18,473 nucleotides of DNA. It comes from JAJISG01 sp964347345 (GTDB taxonomy: Archaea > Thermoplasmatota > Thermoplasmata > RBG-16-68-12 > JAJISG01). Every line of letters starts with the position of its first letter. Positions within the stretch are counted from its first letter, which is position 1. Below are positions 6,520 through 13,479 of this stretch, one piece after another. The stretch is taken from assembly GCA_964347345.1 (NCBI GenBank), contig CAYFYB010000028.1, positions 1 through 18,473 on the forward strand, written 5' to 3'. The notes beneath the pieces are model-generated. The model made no database searches and was not told the origin of the DNA. It saw nothing but the letters and a program-made list of their open reading frames with translations. Made by a program: the position numbers and the translations under genes.

Positions 6520-7686
6520 GTGGTCAATCCGAAGGGCAGGACCGTCTTCTTCATATCCATCTGGGTCGCAGTGGCCTCCCTGAACGCCTACATCATCGCG
6601 CCGGCGCCGGTCTTCATCCAGCTCATGGAATCCCTTCAGGTGGGAAACGCCGCGGCGGGAGCCCTCGTGTCATCTCTGTTGCTCGCGGCCATCCTGATAC
6701 AGCTGCCAGGAGCCTATCTAATCGACCGGTTCGACAATCGCAGGATCGTGGCCCTCTCTGTCCTTGGATTGAATGTTGCGAGTCTGCCTGCGCTCCTTGT
6801 CCATCGGTACGACGTCATCCTGACATCGAGGCTGGTGGCCGGCCTCTTCGTTCCCCTGATATTCGTACCTTCGGCAAACCTTATCAGCAAGGCCTTCCCC
6901 GAGGCCAAGGTGCGGGCGCTGGGAGCCTACCTCTCCTCCCCACCGGCAGGCTACGCCATTGGCACCTTCGCGACGCCCTACATTCCGCCCATAGCGGGGC
7001 TCCCCTTCGTGTTCATCGCCTACGGGCTGCCCATCCTTCTCCTCCTGCCCCTCATCCTTCTGTCTTCCACGGACCTCGGCAGCCATCAGGAGCCCATGTA
7101 CACCCTTAGGCAGTACGTCATGGCTTTCAGGTCTCCAGAGCTTTGGCGGCTGGGCCTGGCGTTCCTGGCCACCTACGCCATCTACATCCTCTTCACATCC
7201 TGGATGCCCTCCTTCCTCGCGAGGGAGGGAGGCCTCTCCCTGGAGGTCAGCGGCACTCTAGCCGCCCTGGTCCCCGCCTTGGGAATCCTCTCCAGGCCCC
7301 TTGGCGGGTATCTCGCCGATACCTCACTGAAAGCCAACAAACGGTCAGTCCTCCTCATCTCCTTCGTTGCCCTCCTCCCCCTTAGCCTCGCCTGGATCGT
7401 TCAGGGCTCCATCTCCTGGGCCATACTGCTCTTACCTCTGGCCGGATTCTTCATCCAGCTCCCTTTTAGCGTCTACTACGCCTTCTCTTCGCAAATCATG
7501 CCCGAGAGGCTTACAGGGAGCGCCTACACCTTCATGAACACGATCAGCTTGGTAGGTGGTGCCCTGACACCATACCTAGCAGGCTACCTGGTAGACATAA
7601 GCAACACCTTCCAGCCCGCCTTCCTGCTGGCGACTGGTTTGGTCTTCATGGGCCTTGTCCTCACCCTCTCCTCCAAGGTCCGATAG
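6520..7686 (+). CDS. MFS-type transporter
   Basis: 388 residues from GTG 6520, with about 12 hydrophobic helices, the size expected of the major facilitator superfamily. The loop between helices 2 and 3 has GAYLIDRFDNRRIV, the MFS motif A (G-x-L-x-D-R-x-x-R-R), and the matching loop in the second half has GILSRPLGGYLADTSLKANKR. The domain halves are joined by a soluble loop around SSTDLGSHQEPMYTLRQYVMAFRSPELWRLG. These carriers move small solutes across the cytoplasmic membrane by proton or solute coupling. The overall look (cyanate/nitrate/drug-type carriers) does not fix the substrate. The frame is open back to ATG 6388, but those 44 residues are Arg- and aromatic-rich, contain the likely promoter and precede the first helix, so I prefer GTG 6520 (or GTG 6514). 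The neighbouring divergent winged-helix protein is a candidate regulator. Confidence 0.88.
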   Translation: MVNPKGRTVFFISIWVAVASLNAYIIAPAPVFIQLMESLQVGNAAAGALVSSLLLAAILIQLPGAYLIDRFDNRRIVALSVLGLNVASLPALLVHRYDVILTSRLVAGLFVPLIFVPSANLISKAFPEAKVRALGAYLSSPPAGYAIGTFATPYIPPIAGLPFVFIAYGLPILLLLPLILLSSTDLGSHQEPMYTLRQYVMAFRSPELWRLGLAFLATYAIYILFTSWMPSFLAREGGLSLEVSGTLAALVPALGILSRPLGGYLADTSLKANKRSVLLISFVALLPLSLAWIVQGSISWAILLLPLAGFFIQLPFSVYYAFSSQIMPERLTGSAYTFMNTISLVGGALTPYLAGYLVDISNTFQPAFLLATGLVFMGLVLTLSSKVR

Positions 7687-7700
7687 CTGACTCCTCCCTC

Positions 7701-7720
7701 AGGGATCATACTAGGTCCCT
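7701..7720 (+). other. Small hairpin after the MFS gene
   Basis: AGGGA (7701-7705) pairs with TCCCT (7716-7720) 15 nt after the stop codon. There is no T-run behind it, so a terminator role is uncertain. Confidence 0.2.
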
Positions 7721-7742
7721 CGGCGGTGACGAGCTCCAACTG

Positions 7743-7748
7743 TTTAAG
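7743..7748 (+). promoter_or_regulatory. Likely TATA box of the carbinolamine dehydratase gene
   Basis: TTTAAG, predicting a transcript start near 7771 and a leader of about 10 nt that contains the GGGTGA Shine-Dalgarno at 7772-7777. Confidence 0.45.
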
Positions 7749-7781
7749 AGCCCAGGGGGCCTAACTGGGACGGGTGAAGTG

Positions 7782-8066
7782 ATGGCAAGACTGAAAGAGG
7801 AGGAGATCGCGAAGCGGCTTACTCAGCTGGGGGGCTGGACCAGGGAGGGAGAATCCATCAGCAGAAGCTACAAGTTCCCTTCCTTCATGAAGGCCATGGA
7901 GTTCATCAACAAGGTGGCCGAGCTGGCAGAAGATGCGGATCATCATCCTGACCTCTTCAACAGCTGGCGGACCGTAAGGCTGAGCCTCACGACACATGAC
8001 GAGGGTGGCCTCACGGAAAGAGACTTCAACCTGGCCACTAAGATAAACAGGATTCAGGGGACCTAG
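7782..8066 (+). CDS. Pterin-4a-carbinolamine dehydratase
   Basis: 94 residues, the normal length of this single-domain family. It shows the family pattern: W19 in LGGWTREGESISRSYKF, then FMKAMEFINKVAELAEDADHHPDLFNSW with the catalytic HHP (H54, H55, P56), the strand RTVRLSLTTHDEGGLT, and D81 in the last helix. The enzyme dehydrates 4a-hydroxytetrahydrobiopterin to the quinonoid dihydropterin, recycling the cofactor of aromatic amino acid hydroxylases. In archaea without such a hydroxylase its partner is unclear; a role in other pterins or moonlighting is possible. GTG 7779 directly precedes ATG 7782; the ATG is preferred for its better spacing from GGGTGA. It is transcribed alone, just downstream of the MFS gene and upstream of the phosphatase on the same strand. 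Confidence 0.93.
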   Translation: MARLKEEEIAKRLTQLGGWTREGESISRSYKFPSFMKAMEFINKVAELAEDADHHPDLFNSWRTVRLSLTTHDEGGLTERDFNLATKINRIQGT

Positions 8067-8186
8067 GCTGCCTGCTCGTCGACATCCGCCAGGACGTCAT
8101 TTCGGCCGTCGAGGCTGGAAGTGCCTTCCCGAGCTAGAAAGGACAAAGGATTTGAGCCCCCTTTTTCATAGCCCCGCGGCGATCGT

Positions 8187-8648
8187 CTGCTGCGATACTG
8201 GGTTGAGGCGAGCAAACTGGCCGGCGGTGCCTGCCCTGCAGAGGCTGACCTCGACAGTCTGAAACAGGAGGGCTTCGATGCCATCGTCTCCCTCCTCGCT
8301 GATGAGAGCCAGTATAGATATCTCCCTCAAAGGGCATCATCTCGATTCCGCTGGCACAACGTTCCCATAAGGGACCACACCACCCCCGACCTCGGGCACC
8401 TGGTGGAGTTCTACGATTTCCTTTGGGACCTGCCGACGTCCGCTAGGGTTCTCGTCCACTGCGCTGCGGGTATCGGGAGGACGGGGATCGTCGCCGTGAG
8501 CTACTTGCTGCTGAAGGGTCTGGATCTGGAGGATGCCATCGCGTCTGTTGACGACTGGACTCACGGCTACTTCCTAGAGGAGATCAAGGGTAGGAAGGAC
8601 GAGGTCGGGAGACTGATGTCGCGGTTCAGGCGACTTTTCCGAATATAG
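8187..8648 (+). CDS. Dual-specificity-type protein phosphatase, no conventional start codon
   Basis: The frame is open from 8172 (after TAG 8169-8171) to TAG 8648. Numbering from CTG 8187 it has 153 residues: RYWVEASKLAGGACP, the opening strand seen in archaeal DSPs, DAIVSLLADES, then VPIRDHTTPD with the general-acid Asp (D63), and the P-loop VHCAAGIGRTG with nucleophile C92 and R98 (CX5R). A C-terminal helix is rich in Arg. These cytosolic enzymes dephosphorylate phosphotyrosine or phosphoserine on proteins, or small phosphates. No in-frame ATG, GTG or TTG exists before GTG 8403; starting there would lose the general acid and half the fold. Either translation begins at CTG 8187 or CTG 8190, or a frameshift or sequencing error lies upstream. 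The boundary at 8187 is therefore a guess, though the coding signal from about 8190 is clear by homology. Confidence 0.82.
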   Translation: MLRYWVEASKLAGGACPAEADLDSLKQEGFDAIVSLLADESQYRYLPQRASSRFRWHNVPIRDHTTPDLGHLVEFYDFLWDLPTSARVLVHCAAGIGRTGIVAVSYLLLKGLDLEDAIASVDDWTHGYFLEEIKGRKDEVGRLMSRFRRLFRI

Positions 8649-8715
8649 TCGGCAACCCATAGGTTTCCGTGGGCGATCCGAGTCTGTTGCTGGACCGACC
8701 TTCCGGCGCTCCCCC

Positions 8716-9096
8716 TTAGAGTTCCATGAGCATGGCAATGATGTTCTTGCTGAGTTTTTCGATCTCGAGATTCAGCAGTCCCACGTTCGCGTCCTCGTCC
8801 GCCACCAGTGTGAGGCTCAGCTCCGAGTCCAGCTGCTTCACAAGGATGATGGAGTCCTCCCCCTCGAGAATGACGGTGCCCCCTCCCCTCAACCCCAGGT
8901 TGCTGAATACGGTCCTGGCGGACCTCAGGATGAGCGTCGACATGGCGCTGAGGGCCATGAGGTCCATTTCTTCGCGGAAGCTGTCCGCCACTGGGAGCCC
9001 GGACTTGTCGGCTAAGACCACGCCCTTCACGGAGGCATTCTCTCTCTTCAGCCTCTCCAAGAGTGGAACCAGTCCTTCGAGACCCACCTGCTCCAC
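8716..9096 (-). CDS. Roadblock/LC7-domain protein
   Basis: 126 residues from GTG 9096. The layout is that of a single Roadblock/LC7 domain: an N-terminal helix (GLEGLVPLLERLKRE), VKGVVLADKSGLPVADSF (the strand-turn-strand with the D-x-x-G-L-P signature), a central helix (DLMALSAMSTLILRSARTVFSNLG), GGGTVILEGEDSIILVKQL, then LSLTLVADEDANVGLLNLEIEKLS. In bacteria and archaea these proteins dimerise and bind or regulate small Ras-like GTPases (MglB-type). The GTG overlaps the TAG of the upstream gene as TAGTG, with GAGGTGA a few bases before, so the two are translationally coupled. Reading the frame back to ATG 9204 would overlap the membrane-protein gene by over 100 nt and adds non-family sequence. 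No GTPase gene is visible in the window. Confidence 0.85.
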   Translation of the reverse strand: MEQVGLEGLVPLLERLKRENASVKGVVLADKSGLPVADSFREEMDLMALSAMSTLILRSARTVFSNLGLRGGGTVILEGEDSIILVKQLDSELSLTLVADEDANVGLLNLEIEKLSKNIIAMLMEL

Positions 9097-9440
9097 TAGT
9101 TCACCTCGGGCTTGGGCTTCCTGGGGAGGTACAGGGCTTGGAAGAACTGGTAGCTCCCATAGAGGGTGGTGGACAGCCAGGCGTAGAGTATAGGCATCTC
9201 CCACAGCCCCTCCAGCGGACCCTGGACGAGGTAGGAAAGGGAAACGATGAGGACGAAGGAAAAGCCACCTAGGAGGGCCAGGACACCCCTCTTGATGAGG
9301 TCAGCGTGGAGGGATATGCGAGCCCTGACCAGGTCCCCACTCATTCTCCTAACGGAGGTCGCCATCAGGAAAAAGAGGATTATGATGGTCGACAGCAGGG
9401 CCGTGGTGCCTATCCGGGCTATGTAAAGAGGGAGGTCCAT
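9096..9440 (-). CDS. Small three-helix membrane protein, partner of Roadblock protein
   Basis: 114 residues. Hydrophobic segments lie at about 8-28, 53-72 and 80-100. Between the first and second is an amphipathic, basic stretch (SVRRMSGDLVRARISLHADLIKRG), and the tail is basic (LPRKPKPEVN). The positive-inside pattern puts the first loop and the C-terminus in the cytosol. I do not recognise a family. It is the first gene of a two-gene unit: its stop TAG overlaps the GTG of the Roadblock gene, which suggests the two products are made in a fixed ratio and may interact at the membrane. It is divergent from the SDR gene at 9557. Confidence 0.75.
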   Translation of the reverse strand: MDLPLYIARIGTTALLSTIIILFFLMATSVRRMSGDLVRARISLHADLIKRGVLALLGGFSFVLIVSLSYLVQGPLEGLWEMPILYAWLSTTLYGSYQFFQALYLPRKPKPEVN

Positions 9441-9470
9441 CGAACTCGTTGGAGCTCTTCCCCCTTTGGC

Positions 9471-9478
9471 GCCTTAAC
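9471..9478 (-). promoter_or_regulatory. Weak TATA-like element of the membrane/Roadblock unit
   Basis: GTTAAGGC on the minus strand, about 35 nt upstream of ATG 9440. It is the only A/T-rich candidate in the 116-nt divergent intergenic region for this direction. Confidence 0.3.
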
Positions 9479-9528
9479 CCTTCTTCCCCTATTCTCTGAA
9501 GTGAGAACAGCCACTGGCTGAAGAGGCC

Positions 9529-9534
9529 TATATA
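9529..9534 (+). promoter_or_regulatory. TATA box of the SDR gene
   Basis: TATATA, centred 26 nt before ATG 9557, so the transcript should be leaderless. Confidence 0.65.
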
Positions 9535-9556
9535 CGGGTCCGCAATATGCCTCGCC

Positions 9557-10318
9557 ATGAACCGCTTCAAGGACAGGGTCGTCTTGGTTACTGGAGGGTC
9601 ATCGGGCATCGGCCTGGCCACTGCCAGAGCGTTCCTGGAGGAGGGTGCCAGGGTCGCTATCAACGGGAGGGATGAGGCCAAGTTGCGACGCGCTGGGAAA
9701 GACCTCCAGTCTCTGGGTGAAGTCCTGACTGTTAGAGGCGACGTCTCCAAGAAGGCAGACGTTCAGCGTTTCGTGTTGGAAGTCACGAAGGCCCTGGGCC
9801 CCATCGAGGTTCTGGTGAATAACGCTGGTGTCTACCTAAGCAGACTTCTTGTGAAGATGACAGAGGAGGAGTACGACGAGGTGTTGGACATCAACCTGAA
9901 GGGCGCCTTCCTATGCTGTCGATACGCTTTTCCCGACATGATCCGCCGTAAGAGGGGGGTCGTGGTGAACGTGGCCTCTGACCTAGGTCTGGTGGGAGAA
10001 GCCGGGTCCTCTGCGTACTGTGCATCTAAGGGGGGCCTAGTGCTTATGACCAAGGCCCTGGCACTAGAGGTCGCCAAGGATGGCATCCGCGTCAATGTGA
10101 TATGTCCCGGCGAGGTGGAAACCCCGATGCTCTGGAGGGAGGCTGAGAAATCGGGGGAAAGGGAGGACTACTACGAAAGGCTCTACGAGGCTATCCCCAT
10201 GGGTCGCGCCGCCACCCCGGACGAGATCGCTCGGGTCATCCTTTTCCTATCCAGCGACGAGGCCTCTAATCTCACGGGGGCAACGATCCCAGTTGATGGA
10301 GGCTCGACGGCGGGCTAA
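9557..10318 (+). CDS. Short-chain dehydrogenase/reductase (FabG-like)
   Basis: 253 residues, a complete classical SDR. Cofactor-binding TGGSSGIG is at 12-19, and R38 after beta-2 (INGRDE) points to NADP(H). NNAG is at 88-91. N113 (DINLKGAF), S141 (NVASDLG), Y154 and K158 (YCASK) form the catalytic tetrad. The C-terminal GATIPVDGGS closes the fold. These soluble tetrameric enzymes oxidise or reduce hydroxyl/keto groups on many substrates. The closest textbook match is 3-oxoacyl-ACP reductase or a sugar/polyol dehydrogenase, but archaea lack the bacterial fatty-acid synthase, so the FabG label indicates resemblance only. It is transcribed singly from a leaderless promoter and converges with the radical SAM gene. 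Confidence 0.92.
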   Translation: MNRFKDRVVLVTGGSSGIGLATARAFLEEGARVAINGRDEAKLRRAGKDLQSLGEVLTVRGDVSKKADVQRFVLEVTKALGPIEVLVNNAGVYLSRLLVKMTEEEYDEVLDINLKGAFLCCRYAFPDMIRRKRGVVVNVASDLGLVGEAGSSAYCASKGGLVLMTKALALEVAKDGIRVNVICPGEVETPMLWREAEKSGEREDYYERLYEAIPMGRAATPDEIARVILFLSSDEASNLTGATIPVDGGSTAG

Positions 10319-10319
10319 G

Positions 10320-10357
10320 CCACCAACGGAGGCCGTCGGGAGGCTCACCCCTGGTGG
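10320..10357 (+). other. Hairpin between the convergent SDR and radical SAM genes
   Basis: CCACCA (10320-10325) can pair with TGGTGG (10352-10357). The symmetric position between two convergent stops would suit a bidirectional end signal, but there is no T-run. Confidence 0.25.
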
Positions 10358-10370
10358 AAGCAGGGGGAGA

Positions 10371-11477
10371 TCAAACGAGAAGTTGCAGGTTACCCACTCG
10401 CACCGTCTTCAGTCCCTCCTCCCCTGCGACCTCCATGCATCGACGGGCCTTGAGCCTTGATAGCAGGGGCATGTCCCTCATCATGAACTGCGGGGAGAAG
10501 GCCAGCAGGGAGTATGGTATGCTAGGGTCCAAGTTCGCTATGAAGCCCGAGATGTGTCTGACCTCTTCGTCTTCGACGTAACCAGGGATCAGTAGGGTAG
10601 AGGCAACGATGAAGGGAACTCCCCTGTCCCCCCTCGTTTCGTGGTATCTGACGAGCCATTCGAAATTCTTCAGGGTGAGCTTGTTGCTGGCCAAGCTCAG
10701 GGCATAGCCGATCCTCTCGTCCCAGGCCTTCAGGTCGAACTTGATGCATCCGCCAGTCTCGTAGCTGAGCCGGGCCATCTCTTTCAGGTATCGGCGTGAA
10801 ACGGAGCCGTTGGTCTCGAAGCAGACCCGAAGCGGCTCGCCCCTTCGAAGGGCAATCTCCGAGGTCGCGATGGCATGTTCAATCTGTGGGGTGGGATCCC
10901 CCCCAAAGTAGCAGATGCAGGCCGTCCTGCTGTCCACCTTCTCCGCGAGTTCCCCCGGGGTCATAACAGGCTGCGCCTTCTGGGTCATGGACCTGAATCG
11001 CCAGTTCTGACAGAATAGGCAGGAGAAGTTGCAGGCACCGTAGAACACGGCCAGGTTCTTGTAACCGTACTCAGGCCCCGGCCTCCGGGCAAACCGGGGG
11101 TACCCGCATCCTGTGCCCCCCGGGCATACAAAGTCGGCTACGCAGTTGGTGGGCAGCTGGTCGTAGTACCAGCTCACGACAGCCCCCGGCACAACGCTCT
11201 CCACGGCAGCGTTCCTCCCGACTCGCACGCCGCAGAATCCTACCTGCCCCCGACCGAGTCTGCACGTCTGGACGCACATGCCGCAGGGGTAGCCCTCCTT
11301 GGGCGGTTCGGGGGGCAGTCCAAAGGCAGCCCTGGCATCTCGGTGGGCCCTCTTTATGTAGGGAAGAGCATCTTGGAAGCGAGCGGAGACGCAGGGGCCA
11401 CAGACGCCAAGCTTCGCGGACACTTCTGCTCCTTCAGCGCCGCACAGCCCGCACCTCTTTGAGTTCTCAGGCTCCAT
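10371..11477 (-). CDS. Radical SAM enzyme with extra cysteine clusters (PFL-activase/AmmeMemoRadiSam-like)
   Basis: 368 residues. The radical SAM cluster motif CX3CX2C is C149, C153, C156 in ACNFSCLFCQNW, as in the pyruvate formate-lyase-activase-like group (COG1180/COG1313 and the AmmeMemoRadiSam enzymes). FGGDPTPQ (191-198) is the GGE-like SAM-binding motif and CFETNGS (219-225) the next strand. Upstream are three further cysteine groups: C9/C12/C26/C29 (zinc-ribbon spacing), C65/C68/C72/C82 (also present in the AmmeMemoRadiSam group as C-x2-C-x3-C...GFCG), and C112/C118/C124. These could bind zinc or auxiliary Fe-S clusters. The enzyme would cleave S-adenosylmethionine to a 5'-deoxyadenosyl radical; its target is unknown. 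ATG 11477 follows TGAGGAG. No AMMECR1 or Memo gene is in the window. Family call firm, function open. Confidence 0.88.
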   Translation of the reverse strand: MEPENSKRCGLCGAEGAEVSAKLGVCGPCVSARFQDALPYIKRAHRDARAAFGLPPEPPKEGYPCGMCVQTCRLGRGQVGFCGVRVGRNAAVESVVPGAVVSWYYDQLPTNCVADFVCPGGTGCGYPRFARRPGPEYGYKNLAVFYGACNFSCLFCQNWRFRSMTQKAQPVMTPGELAEKVDSRTACICYFGGDPTPQIEHAIATSEIALRRGEPLRVCFETNGSVSRRYLKEMARLSYETGGCIKFDLKAWDERIGYALSLASNKLTLKNFEWLVRYHETRGDRGVPFIVASTLLIPGYVEDEEVRHISGFIANLDPSIPYSLLAFSPQFMMRDMPLLSRLKARRCMEVAGEEGLKTVRVGNLQLLV

Positions 11478-11581
11478 GGACTCCTCAGGGAGAAAACTCG
11501 ATTTCCCTCATTAAGCCTTCACCCTATGCAGGGAAGCTCCGACACTCGGTTCCCTGAGAGCCCGGGCAGCCCAGAGAAAAC

Positions 11582-11588
11582 TTTAGTA
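11582..11588 (+). promoter_or_regulatory. TATA box of the nitrilase-family gene
   Basis: TTTAGTA, centred 26 nt before ATG 11611, predicting a leaderless mRNA. Confidence 0.5.
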
Positions 11589-11610
11589 CTCTCGACCCGA
11601 TGGCCCATTC

Positions 11611-12456
11611 ATGGTGAGGATAGGCGCAGTGCAGATGACGATTACTCCACGGGAGCCAGAGAAGAACATAGCCAGGGCCATGGAGCTCTCCAAGGAGGCG
11701 TTTCGTCAGGAAGTAGACATTCTCTGCTTTCCTGAGATCTTTGCTACGGGACCCGTAGGCGATGCCGTGCCGAAGTTCGCCCAGCGGATCCCTGGGAGGT
11801 ACACAGACATCTTCACCGGATTGGCCCTCGAAAGGGGCGCCTATATTATCGCGGGGTCTATCATTGAAGAAGATTCAGGGAAGTACTACAACACCTCCGT
11901 CCTTGTGTCTCCAGAAGGAGACATAGTTGGCAAGTACCGGAAGATTTTCCTGTGGCATCCTGAAAAGGAGAGCATGAGGCGGGGATCGGAAACACCAGTT
12001 TTCGATACAGGATTCGGGAAGGTCGGCATAGAGATTTGCTGGGACCTAGGCTTTCCCGAGGTCTCCCGCGAACTTGCCGTGAAGGGTGCTGAAATCATCT
12101 TCTGTCCTTCTTACTGGTCGGAGGGTGACAATCCCCAATACAAGGACCTGGGTTTTAGTACAGAGTCTCTCTTCGTGGATACCTGTACAGCAGCCAGAGC
12201 CCTCGAGAATGAGGCTGCCTTTGTCTTTGTCAACGGATGTGGCCCCTGGAAGCTGGAAGGCTACTCAGACGAGCTTGTTGGGCATACTCAAGTTGCCCTC
12301 CCGTTCTACGGGTCCGTTTCCATGCTGGAGGCGGAAGAGGGTGTCCTCGTGTATGATGTCGACCTCTCAGTCTGCAAGAGGGCCAGGGAGGTCTACTCCA
12401 TAATAGACGACGTGAAAGAAGTCCGACGCCTCAAGAAGCTATACCCAGAGGCCTGA
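11611..12456 (+). CDS. Carbon-nitrogen hydrolase (nitrilase superfamily amidase)
   Basis: 281 residues, the usual size of a single-domain member. The Glu-Lys-Cys catalytic triad is visible: E42 in LCFPEIF, K111 in KYRKIFLW, and C143 in EICWDLGFPE. The N-terminus (VRIGAVQMTIT) is the standard first strand. These enzymes hydrolyse amides, N-carbamoyl groups or, rarely, nitriles through a cysteine thioester, and assemble as dimers or larger oligomers in the cytosol. The motif after the cysteine and the overall length fit the amidase/N-carbamoylase-like branches; the substrate cannot be read from sequence. It converges with the peptide ABC importer operon, so a joint role in using peptide- or amide-derived nitrogen is possible but unproven. 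Confidence 0.92.
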   Translation: MVRIGAVQMTITPREPEKNIARAMELSKEAFRQEVDILCFPEIFATGPVGDAVPKFAQRIPGRYTDIFTGLALERGAYIIAGSIIEEDSGKYYNTSVLVSPEGDIVGKYRKIFLWHPEKESMRRGSETPVFDTGFGKVGIEICWDLGFPEVSRELAVKGAEIIFCPSYWSEGDNPQYKDLGFSTESLFVDTCTAARALENEAAFVFVNGCGPWKLEGYSDELVGHTQVALPFYGSVSMLEAEEGVLVYDVDLSVCKRAREVYSIIDDVKEVRRLKKLYPEA

Positions 12457-12459
12457 GGG

Positions 12460-12479
12460 ACTGAACAACCTCATTCAGT
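12460..12479 (+). other. Hairpin after the nitrilase-family gene
   Basis: ACTGAA (12460-12465) pairs with TTCAGT (12474-12479), four bases after the stop codon and between two convergent transcripts. It may act as an RNA 3' end; no T-run follows. Confidence 0.3.
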
Positions 12480-12516
12480 GACTTCTCATGCCGCCCAACG
12501 TCACTTTCATCTAGAG

Positions 12517-13479
12517 TTAAACCAAGCTGAAGTGACATGCAACGAAGTGACCAGGTCTTTTCTCTATCATAACGGGTTCCTCTTCCTTGCACCTCTGTTC
12601 CGCGAATGGGCAGCGCGGGTGAAATCTGCACCCCGATGGGGGCTGAGTGGTGCTTGGCGGTTCTCCTCTAACCTCGCTCTTCTTCTTCCGGACATCGGGG
12701 TCCGGACTCGGGAGCGCGGATATCAAGGCCAGGGTGTACGGATGACCCGGTCTCTCCCACACCTCCTCAGCAGGTCCGATCTCAACCATCTTCCCAGCAT
12801 ACATCACTCCAAGCCGATCGCTCATATGGTGAACCACACTAAGATCGTGCGAGATGAAAAGGTAGGCGAGCCGGAGGCGCTGCTGAAGACTCTGGAGCAG
12901 GTTGAGGATTTGAGCCTGAACGGAAACATCGAGGGCCGAGGTCGGTTCGTCCAGTACAACAAAGGATGGATTGAGGGCCAACGCCCGCGCGATTGCGACC
13001 CGCTGGTTCTGGCCTCCACTCAGCTCGTGTGGGTACCTAGGTAGATGCTCCCTCTTCAAGCCGACGAGGCTAAGAAGCTCCAGCACCTTTTCTTCAACGC
13101 CGTCCCCCTGGCCATGTGCTCGAAGTGGTTCAGCCACGAGGTTTCCCACACTCATTCTTGGGTCTAGAGACGAGTATGGGTTCTGGAACACTATCTGAAC
13201 TCTTCGCCTGAGCCTTCTGAGCCCTTTCTGGTCTAGCTCAAGTATGTTGACACCACCGAAGAGTATCCTCCCTTCGGTGGGCTCGATAAGACGAAGGATG
13301 CACCTTCCCAGAGTCGTCTTGCCACAGCCTGACTCACCGACCAGACCAAAAATCTCCCCCTCCTCTATGCCGAGGTCAACTCCATCAACCGCTCGAACGT
13401 GACCACTGGTCTTGAAGAGGAAACCCTTTATGGGGAAGTACTTCTTCAAGGACTCCACTTCTACGAGAGCCTGCTTCAA
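12517..13479 (-). CDS. dppF: Peptide ABC importer ATPase, DppF/OppF type
   Basis: 320 residues. Walker A GESGCGKTT (48-56), Q-loop Q99 (VFQNPYSSL), signature LSGGQNQR (153-160), Walker B FVVLDE (173-178), D-loop SALD and H-loop H211 are all intact, so the ATPase should be active. The C-terminal oligopeptide-transporter extension has GCRFHPRCPF with four cysteines (C284, C290, C297, C315); this conserved set binds a [4Fe-4S] cluster in characterised Dpp/Opp ATPases. Together with the DppD protein it powers peptide import by the two permeases. It starts at TTG 13479, whose TG overlaps the TGA stop of dppD (TTGA), so it is translationally coupled. It is the last gene of the operon and converges with the nitrilase-family gene. 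Confidence 0.92.
   Translation of the reverse strand: MKQALVEVESLKKYFPIKGFLFKTSGHVRAVDGVDLGIEEGEIFGLVGESGCGKTTLGRCILRLIEPTEGRILFGGVNILELDQKGLRRLRRRVQIVFQNPYSSLDPRMSVGNLVAEPLRAHGQGDGVEEKVLELLSLVGLKREHLPRYPHELSGGQNQRVAIARALALNPSFVVLDEPTSALDVSVQAQILNLLQSLQQRLRLAYLFISHDLSVVHHMSDRLGVMYAGKMVEIGPAEEVWERPGHPYTLALISALPSPDPDVRKKKSEVRGEPPSTTQPPSGCRFHPRCPFAEQRCKEEEPVMIEKRPGHFVACHFSLV

Noticed and set aside
8067..8171. Possible extra small gene or RNA between the dehydratase and the phosphatase
   Set aside because: No open frame with a start and ribosome site, and no tRNA-like fold could be found by eye.
9097..9204. N-terminal extension of the Roadblock protein to ATG 9204
   Set aside because: It overlaps the membrane-protein gene in another frame and adds no family sequence, while GTG 9096 has a good Shine-Dalgarno and TAGTG coupling.
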